Below the pieces are notes generated by a model. It was not told the DNA's origin, ran no database searches, and was given only the letters and a program-made list of their open reading frames with translations. Position numbers and translations under genes: made by a program. Below, one piece after another: positions 32,574 to 40,672 of a DNA stretch of 48,056 nucleotides (positions are counted from its first letter, which is position 1; every line of letters starts with the position of its first letter). Source of the stretch: DASUZB01 sp036377075 (GTDB taxonomy: Bacteria; Actinomycetota; CALGFH01); assembly GCA_036377075.1 (NCBI GenBank), contig DASUZB010000068.1:1-48056 (forward strand), written 5' to 3'.

Positions 32574-35112
32574 GGCGCGGGCTGCCAGCCCGCTGAACCT
32601 GGCGGACGGCGGCGGGCCTGCCCGCCGCCGCGCCGCCGCGCTCGACGCGGCCCTGGCCGACCTGGCCGGGGCCGCGTCCGCCGCGCTGGTGGGCACCGCC
32701 GTGGTCGCCGTCGGCGGCTACGGGCGCGGCGAGCTCTCGCCCCACTCCGACGTCGACCTCCTGCTCGTCCCGGACGGGCGCGGTGGCGCGGCGGGGGACG
32801 AGCTGACCCGCGCGCTGCTCTACCCGCTGTGGGACGCCGGCTTCCAGGTCGGCCACGCGGTGCGGGCGCCGAAGGAGGCGCTGGAGTTCGCCCGCCGCGA
32901 CCTGCCCGCGGCCACGGCGCTGCTCTCGGCACGCCTGGTCGCCGGCGACGCGGCCGTGTTCGAGGAGCTGCTCGCGCGGCGGCGCCGCTGGGTCGAGCGC
33001 GAACGGCGCGGGCTGGCCCGGCGCATCCTCGACGCCACCGCCGCGCGCCACCGGCAGGTCGAGCGTGCCGGCTGGGCGCTCGCGCCCGACCTCAAGCACG
33101 ACGTCGGCGGCCTGCGCGACCTGCACGCGCTGGCCTGGCTCGAGGCGCTCGCCGGCCAGCCGGCCAGCGTGGACGGTCTGGCGGCCGCCGGGGAGCTGCT
33201 GCTGGCGGTGCGCGAGGCGCTGCACGCCCGCACCCCGCGCAAGCTCGACCGGGTCCGCCTGGACCTGCAGCCGGCGCTCGCCGCCGACCTCGGCATCGAC
33301 GGCGAGGACGCCGCCGACCGGCTGATGGCCGAGGTCCACACCGCCGCCCGCACGGTGGAGCACGCCACCGGGTCCGCGACCCAGGAGCTCGCCGGGCGGA
33401 TCATGGGCGGGCCGCGCCGCTCCGGCCTGGTGCGCCGCCTCGCGCCGGGGGTGCGGGTCGAGGACGGCGTGCTGGTGGCGGACGAAGGGCCCGGCCCCGA
33501 CGACGACGAGCTCGCCTGGGCGCTGCGCCTGCTGGCGGTGCGGGCGGCGAGGGGGCGCCCGGTCGCCCCCGCCACGGTCGCCTGGCTACGGCGGGTGCTC
33601 GCGAGCGGGACCAATCGGCCCTGGTCCCCGGCCGCCAGGACGGCCTTCGCCGAGCTGCTGGCCGGGCCGGACGCCGCCGCGGCCTGCGAGCTGCTCGACC
33701 ACGTCGGCGGCTGGGTCGCGCTGCTGCCCGAGTGGGCCGGGGTGCGCGGCCGCGCCCAGCACGACCCGTGGCACCGCTACACCGTCGACGGGCACGCCTT
33801 CGTCACCCTGACGACCCTGACCAGGCTGCGCGCCGACGACCCCGAGGTCCGCCACGCGCTCGCGCCGGTGGGGGGGTCCGGGGGGCTCGAGAGCGAGGCC
33901 GGAACCCGGTTCGTTGGTGTCCACCTGGAGCCGAGCGGTAGCCCCCCGGTGGATCACGGGGGTTCCTCACTCGACACGCTGTACCTGGCTGCGCTCCTGC
34001 ACGACGTGGGCAAGGGGTCGGGCTCCGACCACAGCCTCGCCGGCGAGCGGCTGGCCAGGCAGGTGGCCGTGCGCATGGGCCTGGCCGCCGAGGCCACCGA
34101 GGAGGTCGCCACGCTGGTCCGCTGGCACCTGCTGCTGGTCGAGGCGGCCACCAGGCGCGACCTGGACGACCCGGCCGTGGCCGGCGGCGTCGCCGAGCGC
34201 CTCGGCAGCGCCCGCCGCCTGCGGCTGCTCTACGCCCTGACGGTGGCCGACGCGCTCGCCACCGGGCCGCAGGCGTGGAGCAGCTGGAAGTCGGCCCTCG
34301 TCGGCGAGCTGTACCGCAAGGCGCTGGCGGTGCTCGAGGGCAGCGCCCCGGCGGACGACGGCGGCCCGGACCAGGCCGCCCTCGCGGCCGAGCTGGAGGC
34401 CCGCGAGCCGGTCCTCGCCGGGCAGGCCGGGCGCCTGCTCGCCACCTTCCCGGCCTCCTACGCGAGCGCGACCCCGGTGGCCGAGATGGTGGACGAGCTG
34501 CGCCTGGTGCTCGCCCAGCCGGGGCCGGGGGAGGTCGGCATCCGGGTCGACGGCGACGCCGGCGAGGGGCTCGCCGCGGTCACGGTGTGCGCCACCGACC
34601 GGCCGGGCACGCTCGCCCGCACCGCCGGGGTCCTGGCGATGCACCGCATGTCGGTGCGGCAGGCGCAGGCCTGGTCGACCAGTGACGGGCTGGCCCTCGA
34701 GCGCTTCCTGGTGCAGCAGCCGGCCGAGCCCCGCTGGGATCGGCTCCTCGACGACCTGCGCGCCGCCCACGCCGGTCAGCTGGCGGTCGAGGCCCGGCTC
34801 GCCCGCAAGGCGCGCGACTACCGCGCCGCCCTGCCGGCGCCGCCGGAGGTCCGGGTGCTGCCCGACGCCTCCGAGCACGCCACCGTCGTCGAGGTGCGCG
34901 CCCGCGACGCGCTCGGGCTGCTGTACGCGGTCGCCGCCGCCCTCGGCGACCTCGACCTCGACATCCGCATCGCCAAGATCGACACCCTCGGCGAGCGCGT
35001 GGTCGACGTCTTCTACGTGCGCACCTCCTGGGGTGCCAAGCTGGGCAAGGAGCACGCCGACGAGGTGCCGCTGGCGGTCAGCCACCGGATCGCCCGGTTC
35101 TTCGGCACCTGA
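32563..35112 (+). CDS. glnD: PII uridylyl/adenylyltransferase
   Basis: 849 aa. Nucleotidyltransferase motif GGYGRGELSPHSDVDLL (about 51-67, metal Asp D63/D65), a central helical region, an HD domain (HRYTVDGHAF ... AALLHDVGKGSGSDHS) for demodification, and two C-terminal ACT domains (VTVCATDRPGTLARTAGVLAMH; VEVRARDALGLLYAVAAALGD). It modifies and demodifies GlnK in response to glutamine. A Gly/Ser-rich insert of about 30 residues (GGSGGLESEAGTRF...) interrupts the HD domain. Third gene of the amtB operon. Confidence 0.95.
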   Translation: MLSEARAASPLNLADGGGPARRRAAALDAALADLAGAASAALVGTAVVAVGGYGRGELSPHSDVDLLLVPDGRGGAAGDELTRALLYPLWDAGFQVGHAVRAPKEALEFARRDLPAATALLSARLVAGDAAVFEELLARRRRWVERERRGLARRILDATAARHRQVERAGWALAPDLKHDVGGLRDLHALAWLEALAGQPASVDGLAAAGELLLAVREALHARTPRKLDRVRLDLQPALAADLGIDGEDAADRLMAEVHTAARTVEHATGSATQELAGRIMGGPRRSGLVRRLAPGVRVEDGVLVADEGPGPDDDELAWALRLLAVRAARGRPVAPATVAWLRRVLASGTNRPWSPAARTAFAELLAGPDAAAACELLDHVGGWVALLPEWAGVRGRAQHDPWHRYTVDGHAFVTLTTLTRLRADDPEVRHALAPVGGSGGLESEAGTRFVGVHLEPSGSPPVDHGGSSLDTLYLAALLHDVGKGSGSDHSLAGERLARQVAVRMGLAAEATEEVATLVRWHLLLVEAATRRDLDDPAVAGGVAERLGSARRLRLLYALTVADALATGPQAWSSWKSALVGELYRKALAVLEGSAPADDGGPDQAALAAELEAREPVLAGQAGRLLATFPASYASATPVAEMVDELRLVLAQPGPGEVGIRVDGDAGEGLAAVTVCATDRPGTLARTAGVLAMHRMSVRQAQAWSTSDGLALERFLVQQPAEPRWDRLLDDLRAAHAGQLAVEARLARKARDYRAALPAPPEVRVLPDASEHATVVEVRARDALGLLYAVAAALGDLDLDIRIAKIDTLGERVVDVFYVRTSWGAKLGKEHADEVPLAVSHRIARFFGT

Positions 35113-35262
35113 CCCGCGAGGGGCGGCGTAGGATCCGTTGGTCGGGTCGTGGCGCGAAATTTCTTTCGGCACGGGCTGGCCCGAAGTGTCGATTCCGCCG
35201 CCGCCCGTTCGTCGCTACGGTGACGGCGGCGACCGGCGCCGCCTGACCCCGGGAGGGAGACC

Positions 35263-35622
35263 ATGCGCTACCTGCTTGCCATCTACGGCGACGAGCAGGC
35301 GGCCTCGCAGGCCACCGAGGCCGACACCGCCGCCGAGATCGCGGCCTACGACAGCTTCACCAAGGACATCGTCGACCGCGGGCTCTTCCAGGCGGGCGAG
35401 GCGCTGCAGTCGACCTCCACCGCCACCACCGTGCGCGTCCGCGACGGCCGCACGCTCACCACCGACGGACCCTTCGCCGAGACCAAGGAGCAGCTCGGCG
35501 GCTACTACGTGGTCGACTGCAAGGACCTGGACGAGGCCATCGAGGTGGCGGCGAAGATCCCCGGCGCCAGCAACGGCTCGATCGAGGTCCGCCCGATCAT
35601 GGAGTTCCCCGCGCAGGACTGA
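35263..35622 (+). CDS. YCII/DGPF-domain protein
   Basis: 119 aa, GGGAGGGAGA upstream. The motif TTDGPFAETKEQLGGYYVVD is the DGPF signature of this ferredoxin-like-fold family (DGPF/YCII). The last residues IEVRPIMEF are also typical. Its gene sits 17 bp before an ECF sigma factor gene, the arrangement that defines the ECF42-type group. Biochemical function is unknown. Confidence 0.92.
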   Translation: MRYLLAIYGDEQAASQATEADTAAEIAAYDSFTKDIVDRGLFQAGEALQSTSTATTVRVRDGRTLTTDGPFAETKEQLGGYYVVDCKDLDEAIEVAAKIPGASNGSIEVRPIMEFPAQD

Positions 35623-35639
35623 CCCCGGCACGAGGAGGG

Positions 35640-36899
35640 ATGGCGGCGGCTGGTTCCAGCGGCGCCGGCGGCGTCGTCGAGCAGGTCTTCCGGCACGAGT
35701 CGGGACGCGCCGTCGCCACCCTCATCCGCGTGCTCGGCGACTTCGATCGTGCCGAGGAGGCGGTCCAGGACGCGTTCCTGGTCGCACTGGAGCGCTGGCC
35801 GCGCACTGGCGTGCCCGCCAACCCGGGCGCGTGGATCACCACCACCGCGCGCAACAAGGCGATCGACCGGCTGCGGCGCGAGCGCCGCCTGGCCGAGAAG
35901 CAGACCGAGCTGGCCCATCTCATGACCCTGGACGCTGGCGAGCCCGACCAGCACGACCGGAGCAAGATCGTGGACGACCGGCTGCGGCTCATCTTCACCT
36001 GCTGCCACCCGGCCCTCTCGCCCGAGGCGCGGGTGGCGCTCACCCTGCGCACCCTCGGCGGGCTGCGCACGCCGGAGATCGCCCGTGCCTTCCTGGTCCC
36101 CGAGCCCACCATGGCGCAGCGGCTGGTGCGCGCCAAGACCAAGATCCGCGGCGCTGGCATCCCCTACCGGGTGCCGCCCGACCACCTCCTGCCCGACCGC
36201 CTCGACGGCGTCCTCGCGGTGCTCTACCTGGTGTTCAACGAGGGCTACGTGGCCAGCGCCGGCGACTCGCTGGTCCGCCGTGAGCTGTGCGACGAGGCCA
36301 TCAGGCTGGCGCGGCTGCTCGCCGAGCTGATGCCGGACGAGCCGGAGGCGCTCGGCCTGCTCGCGCTGCTGCTGCTCCACCACGCCCGCCGCGAGGCGCG
36401 GGTGGGCGCGGCGGGGGAGCTGGTCCTGCTCGAAGAGCAGGACCGCTCCCGCTGGGACCAGGCGATGATCATCGAGGGGGTGGGCGTGCTCGACCGGGCG
36501 GTGCGCCTCGGCCGGCTCGGCCCCTACCGGGTGCAGGCCGCCATCGCGGCCCTGCACGCCACCGCCGCCAGCGCCGAGGCGACCGATTGGCCCCGCATCC
36601 TCTCGCTCTACGACGCGCTCCGCCGCATGACCCCCTCGCCCGTCGTGGAGCTGAACCGGGCGGTCGCGATCGCCATGGCCCACGGCCCGGAGCAGGGCCT
36701 CGCCGGGGTCGAGGAGCTCGCCGCCACCGGCGAGCTGGACGGTTACCACCTCCTCCACGCGACCCGCGCCGACCTGCTGCGGCGCCTCGGCCGCGACGCC
36801 GAGGCGGGCGCCGCCTACCGCCGCGCCCTGACGCTGGCGACCAACCCGGTCGAGCGCGCCTTCCTGGCGCGCCGCCTGGCCGAGGTCGGACCGGGCTGA
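35640..36899 (+). CDS. ECF sigma factor, DGPF-associated (ECF42-like) with long C-terminal extension
   Basis: 419 aa. Sigma region 2 (LIRVLGDFDRAEEAVQDAFLVALERWP) and the region 2.3-2.4 end (NPGAWITTTARNKAIDRLRRER), then region 4 (LTLRTLGGLRTPEIARAFLVPEPTMAQRLVRAKTKI). A TPR-like helical C-terminal domain of over 200 residues contains YLVFNEGYVAS, the hallmark of this group; it may regulate activity in place of an anti-sigma factor. The start is close to its GAGGAGGG site. It is co-transcribed with the DGPF protein. Confidence 0.94.
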   Translation: MAAAGSSGAGGVVEQVFRHESGRAVATLIRVLGDFDRAEEAVQDAFLVALERWPRTGVPANPGAWITTTARNKAIDRLRRERRLAEKQTELAHLMTLDAGEPDQHDRSKIVDDRLRLIFTCCHPALSPEARVALTLRTLGGLRTPEIARAFLVPEPTMAQRLVRAKTKIRGAGIPYRVPPDHLLPDRLDGVLAVLYLVFNEGYVASAGDSLVRRELCDEAIRLARLLAELMPDEPEALGLLALLLLHHARREARVGAAGELVLLEEQDRSRWDQAMIIEGVGVLDRAVRLGRLGPYRVQAAIAALHATAASAEATDWPRILSLYDALRRMTPSPVVELNRAVAIAMAHGPEQGLAGVEELAATGELDGYHLLHATRADLLRRLGRDAEAGAAYRRALTLATNPVERAFLARRLAEVGPG

Positions 36900-36935
36900 G
36901 CCCGTCTGGCCGTTCCCGAACGGGTGCCGCGTCCG

Positions 36936-36941
36936 TAGACT
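36936..36941 (+). promoter_or_regulatory. -10 box (TAGACT) for the downstream methyltransferase
   Basis: TAGACT ends 8 nt before an in-frame GTG (36950), which would be a leaderless start. An ATG at 36998 with AGGAGG is the alternative start. Just upstream, CCGTTC-CC-GAACGG (36910-36923) is a short inverted repeat at about the -35 position and may be an operator. Confidence 0.45.
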
Positions 36942-36997
36942 GCGCCCGGGTGCCGTGGCCCGATTCAGTTCGGCTCCGGCTCGCCACAGGAGGCCCG

Positions 36998-37843
36998 ATG
37001 CCCGACGCTTCCGGCGACCTGCCCACCGACGACTACATCCTGGGACGGACCTCCGAGGAGTACCAGCGGCTCCGCTGGCAGGCGCGCCTATGGGAGCCGA
37101 CCACCGCGCGGGTGCTCGACCGGGCGGGCGTAGCGGCCGGCATGCGCTGCCTGGACGTCGGCTGCGGGCCGGGTGAGGTGATGCGGCTGCTCGCCGAGCG
37201 GGTCGGCCCCGCCGGGCAAGTGACCGGCGTGGACAACGACGGCCGGCTCGGCCGCGAGGCGCTCGGGGTCCTGCGGGCGACGCTGCCCGACCCAGACCGG
37301 TTCGCCTTCGTCGAGGCCGACGTCGAGACGGCCGAGACCATCCCCGGGCAGCCCTTCGACCTGGTGTACGCGCGGCTGCTCCTGAGCCACCTGCGCGACC
37401 CGGTGGCGGCGCTCCGCAAGCTGGGCGGCTGGGTCCGGCCGGGCGGGATCGTGGTGGTCCAGGACTTCGACGCGCACACCGTCGCGGTCTGGCCGGAGCT
37501 GGCGAGCTGGGGCGAGTTCGAGCGGGTCATCGCCGGGACGTACGAGAAGACCGGCAGGGACCTGCGCCTCGGCTCCAAGCTGCCGCTGCACTTCGCCGCC
37601 GCCGGGCTCGGTGAGCCCGACGGGACCGACGTGGCCGGCCTGCTGCTCCCCGCGGCCGAGCTGGGGCTCATGTACCAGGGGGTCTACCGGAGCCTGCTCC
37701 CCATCGCGCTACGCCTGGGCGTGACCACGGAGGCCGACAGCCAGGCGTTCCTGGCCGAGATCGCCGAGGTCTGCACCAGGCGCTCCCACGTCGTCTTGTC
37801 GCCATTGCTGGTCGGCGTGTGGAAGCGGCGCGAGCGACCGTAG
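36998..37843 (+). CDS. SAM-dependent methyltransferase
   Basis: 281 aa from the ATG at 36998, with CAGGAGG at 36987-36993; a leaderless GTG at 36950 would add 16 residues. Motif I CLDVGCGPGEVMRLLAERVG, strand-2 end VTGVDND, FDLVYARLLLSHLRDP and VRPGGIVVVQDFDAHT mark a class I methyltransferase of the Methyltransf_11 type. A C-terminal region (LLLPAAELGLMYQGVYRSL) is not assigned. Substrate unknown. Last protein gene before the tRNA. Confidence 0.88.
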   Translation: MPDASGDLPTDDYILGRTSEEYQRLRWQARLWEPTTARVLDRAGVAAGMRCLDVGCGPGEVMRLLAERVGPAGQVTGVDNDGRLGREALGVLRATLPDPDRFAFVEADVETAETIPGQPFDLVYARLLLSHLRDPVAALRKLGGWVRPGGIVVVQDFDAHTVAVWPELASWGEFERVIAGTYEKTGRDLRLGSKLPLHFAAAGLGEPDGTDVAGLLLPAAELGLMYQGVYRSLLPIALRLGVTTEADSQAFLAEIAEVCTRRSHVVLSPLLVGVWKRRERP

Positions 37844-37903
37844 CCCGGATGCCACTCCGCGCTCACGGTGCCGCTGAGCAGCCAGGGTGCGGCCGCTAAG
37901 CGG

Positions 37904-37933
37904 TTGTGACGGCGTCCCCCGTGCCGGTATCAT
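37904..37933 (+). promoter_or_regulatory. tRNA-Tyr promoter
   Basis: TTGTGA (37904-37909), 18-nt spacer, TATCAT (37928-37933), about 57 bp upstream of the mature tRNA. Boxes are close to the housekeeping sigma consensus. Confidence 0.6.
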
Positions 37934-37989
37934 CCGCCCTCGGCCAGGCAGGCCGGCCCGGTGAGGGCCGGACCCGGCCGGCAACCCGC

Positions 37990-38071
37990 GGCAGGGTGCC
38001 CGAGCGGCCAAAGGGAGCGGTCTGTAAAACCGCCGGCTTCGCCTACACAGGTTCGAATCCTGTCCCTGCCA
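37990..38071 (+). tRNA. tRNA-Tyr (anticodon GTA)
   Basis: Folds as a class II tRNA. Acceptor GGCAGGG/CCCTGCC (37990-37996, 38064-38070) with discriminator A. D-arm CCC/GGG. Anticodon stem GCGGT/ACCGC with loop CTGTAAA, giving anticodon GTA at 38024-38026. Long variable arm (38034-38046), as in bacterial tRNA-Tyr. T-arm ACAGG-TTCGAAT-CCTGT. The 3' CCA is not encoded. The accessory region of the window begins right after it. Confidence 0.95.
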
Positions 38072-38405
38072 CACCACCGCTGACCTGCGGAAACGCGTCT
38101 CCCACGCGGGTCGTCACGCCTACTTGGCGGGTCGGGTTTCCCTCCGTTTTCCCTCCGGCTGACGCGCCGCCGACGGCGCCGTGTCCGGTGCCGCTGGGCC
38201 GAGGGCTACCTGCGGCGGAAGCCCCGCGAAGAGCCGTGCCACCGTGCCTTCAACGCCGCAGTCCGTCGGCTGAGCGTAAGGCACTGGATCGCCAGCCGGG
38301 CATGGGACCGACCGATCGCGTGGCCGAGGAGATCATCGGACTGGGGCGTATCATGCCGGGCGCTCGACCCTGGTGTTGGTCGTGGGGCTTCGGAATGGAG
38401 GAACG
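38072..38405 (+). other. Gene-free spacer between tRNA-Tyr and the accessory region
   Basis: 334 bp without a supported gene. I looked for an integrase start, a repeat of the tRNA 3' end (an att site) and repeats, and found none. GGAGG at 38396-38400 belongs to the next gene. Open frames crossing here are continuations of neighbouring GC-rich shadow frames. Confidence 0.5.
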
Positions 38406-38879
38406 GTGCCGTTGCACGGCGGTGAGTTGGATCCGGCCACGCTCGCCTCGCAGGCGCTGCCGCTGGTGGTGGCCTACCTGCGGCACGTGGGAGGCCGGTT
38501 TGCTGACCGCGTGGCTGGTGACCTCGACGACGTGGTCGTCGGCAAGCTCACCGCGATCTACGAGCGGGTCAAGGCCAAGTTGGCCGGTGAGAGCTTCGCC
38601 GGGCGGGCGCTGGAGCGCCTGGAGCAGGAACCCGAGAACGCCCGGCGCCAGGGCGCGTTCGAGGATGCGCTGGCGGAGGTCGTTGACCGGGACCCGTCCT
38701 TTGCGGCCGTGCTGGCTGGCCTGCTGGAGGAGGCCCGCCGGGCTGCCGGGCCGACCCTGACGCGCATCGAGGCGTCAGGCGCCACGTCGATCCACGGCGA
38801 CGTCACCCTGGGAGGCACCAACGTCGCCGGCCGTGACCTGCACGTTGGCGAGCAGCGGCTCGGGGCAGGCGACGCGTGA
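38406..38879 (+). CDS. Small protein with helical N-terminus and AGRDLHV C-terminal motif
   Basis: 157 aa from the GTG at 38406 (GGAGG at 38396-38400). Residues 1-115 are mostly helical (ALPLVVAYLRHVGGRFADRVAGDL ... ALERLEQEPENARR), without a known catalytic motif. The C-terminus switches to short strands: SIHGDVTLGGTNVAGRDLHVG. This GD-x-AGRD pattern recurs in actinobacterial proteins linked to STAND/NACHT-type and other conflict genes, and probably forms a small beta-solenoid. The stop overlaps the start of the next gene (ATGA), which has the same kind of motif. Function unknown. Confidence 0.65.
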   Translation: MPLHGGELDPATLASQALPLVVAYLRHVGGRFADRVAGDLDDVVVGKLTAIYERVKAKLAGESFAGRALERLEQEPENARRQGAFEDALAEVVDRDPSFAAVLAGLLEEARRAAGPTLTRIEASGATSIHGDVTLGGTNVAGRDLHVGEQRLGAGDA

Positions 38880-39130
38880 CCCAGCCCGGCAACGACGACC
38901 CTGCCGAGGGGCCGCCGCCAGCCGAGGACGTGCCGGTTGACGACATCCAGGTGCGTGAAAGTGGCCTGGTCGCCGGCGGGTCGGTCCGGATCACCGGGGA
39001 CAGGGTCGCCGGCCGCGACCTCACCATCAGCGTCACCGGGCACAACGCGGCCGCTGGCGACCTGCACGTCCACCAGTACTTCGCCCCGCCCGACGCCGAC
39101 GCGTTCCTCGACGAACAGTTGCCCGTCCGC
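38876..39130 (+). pseudogene. 5' fragment of an AGRD-motif protein, cut by IS6-family insertion
   Basis: The frame starts MTQPGNDDPAEGPPPAEDVP, continues through RITGDRVAGRDLTISVTG and AAAGDLHVHQYFAPPDADAF, and reaches DEQLPVRR. At 39129-39131 the IS end begins; about 14 further codons are IS sequence until a stop at 39172. So roughly 84 native residues remain and the original C-terminus is lost. In other actinobacteria such a prefix is often followed by a STAND NTPase; that the lost part was one is my inference. It forms an overlapping pair with the gene before it. Confidence 0.65.
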
Positions 39131-39950
39131 CGCTGTTGCATCTGGTCAGCCCGCGGCGTGCTGAAGCCGTGACGGGGTCTAGTGTCAGATCGCCATGGCG
39201 AGTTCAGCGAACGCGACCGGCAGCCGGCGGTTCACCGGCTCCTCGACTGCCAGCTCGTAGTGCCCTCGACGGACGTTCTGGATGAAGGCATGCCCGGCGA
39301 TCATGACCCTGGCGCTGCGGTCTTGCTTGAGGCCACGCATCGGCCGCAGCCTCGCCTTGAGTCGGCCGTGGTCGGCCTCGACCCGGTTGTTGGCGGACCG
39401 GTCGGTGCGATGCCAGGCCGCCGGCAGCAGCTCCTCCAGCACCAGCGGGTAGGTCGGGGCCCGGTCGGTCACGACCTCGCTGGGCGTGACCTTGGTGGTG
39501 TCGATGGCCCGCTTGAAGAACCGGCGGGGCGGCTCTCGCATCCCGCCGCGACGAGACATACACGTCGATGACCTGCCCAAACTGATCGATGGCACGGTAG
39601 ACATACCGCCAGCGGCCAGCGACCCTGACATACGTCTCGTCAACGAACCAGCGCCCGCCGGCCCGGTGCCGGCAGGGCCGGCGGCCTCGGCCAGCAGCGG
39701 CGTGAACCGCAGCACCCAGCGGTAGACGGTCACGTGGTCGACCTCGACGCCACGCTCGGCCAGCAGTTCCTCGACGTCCCGGTAGGAGAGGCCGAAGCGC
39801 AGGTACCAGCGGACCGCTACGACAATGACATCGGCTGGGAAGCAGAAGCTGGCGAAGGCAGACCGAGCGCTAGGAACGGGATCAGGGCGGCGAGGGCTCA
39901 TGCTGGCAGTCTGCCTGCTCGCGTCCGCTCATCGCAGATGCAACAGCGCC
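39129..39950 (-). mobile_element. IS6-family insertion sequence, copy 1 (inactive)
   Basis: About 822 bp bounded by inverted ends: GCCGCTGTTGCATCTG (from 39129) and CAGATGCAACAGCGCC (ending 39950), one mismatch apart. Interior ends match those of copy 2 (45949-46771) in reverse orientation. It encodes one transposase, which is frameshifted. The 8-bp flanks (GCCCGTCC and GGCAGGGC) are not a target duplication, so the present position has been rearranged or formed by recombination. Confidence 0.85.
39185..39901 (-). pseudogene. IS6-family transposase with compensating frameshifts
   Basis: The frame runs 238 codons without a stop, like the intact copy at 45998-46714. Alignment with that copy shows a lost base near 39680 and a gained base near 39525 (minus strand reading). 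Between them about 50 residues are out of frame: the conserved RWFVDETYVRVAGRWRYVYR stretch with the first catalytic Asp exists only in another frame. The later D (VVTDRAPTYP) and E (VEADHGRLKARLRPMRGLK) are in frame. The protein should be inactive as a DDE transposase. Confidence 0.85.
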
Positions 39951-40048
39951 GGCAGGGCGGGATGTTCGAGGGGCGGAGTGCCGCGCATACTGTGGCTGCC
40001 CACCACGGCGAAGCCGGAAGCGGCGCCAGCGGAGCGGGGAGGTCTGCC

Positions 40049-40456
40049 ATGGATCGCGCCCGAACCCTGGCCGCGGTGTCGGCCGCCCAACTCGCCTGCG
40101 GCGTCGCCGGCATGGCGGTCGCGCTGCGGCGGGTGCATCCCTACGACGTCTTCTGGATGCACGGGCGGCCGGAGGCGATCGCGCGCGACACCCTGTTCAA
40201 GGGGACCGCCCTGTCGGCCCCGGTGTCCACGCTGGTGACCCAGGCGGCGCTGACCGCCGCCATGGCCCGTCGCCCGAGCCGGCGCGCCGCGCAGGGGCTG
40301 CGCTTGGTCGGCGTCACCATGGTGGCCGGCTACCTGGGCGAGCGGCTGGTGCGGCAACGGCTTCGCCCGTCTGGCTGGGACGCGCTCGAGTCGCCGCTAG
40401 TCGTTGCCGCGCTCGGGTTATCGGTGGGGATGGCCGTGCTGGGCCCTCGACGCTGA
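40049..40456 (+). CDS. Small multi-pass membrane protein, hypothetical
   Basis: 135 aa from the ATG at 40049, with GGGGAGG 7 nt upstream. Three hydrophobic stretches (AAVSAAQLACGVAGMAVAL, LVTQAALTAAMA, SPLVVAALGLSVGMAVLG) and basic loops. No family recognised. It lies between the IS6 copies and is convergent with the first PAP2-kinase paralogue. Confidence 0.6.
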   Translation: MDRARTLAAVSAAQLACGVAGMAVALRRVHPYDVFWMHGRPEAIARDTLFKGTALSAPVSTLVTQAALTAAMARRPSRRAAQGLRLVGVTMVAGYLGERLVRQRLRPSGWDALESPLVVAALGLSVGMAVLGPRR

Positions 40457-40672
40457 GCCGTCAGGCCACGGGTGTGGCGGTCACGACTCGGGTAGGCCAA
40501 GGCCAGCGATCTCGCGCCCACCGCCAGAGCGGCAGGCAGTGGGGATCAGGCGTGACGACCCGGCCACGGTCGAGCTTGTGCCGGCGTGGAGCCGACGCCC
40601 AGCGCCTGCGCGGTGGCGAGCGACTGCTCGTAGGCTTTCGCAGCGCCCGATCCGGCCCCAGCGAAGCCGCGG

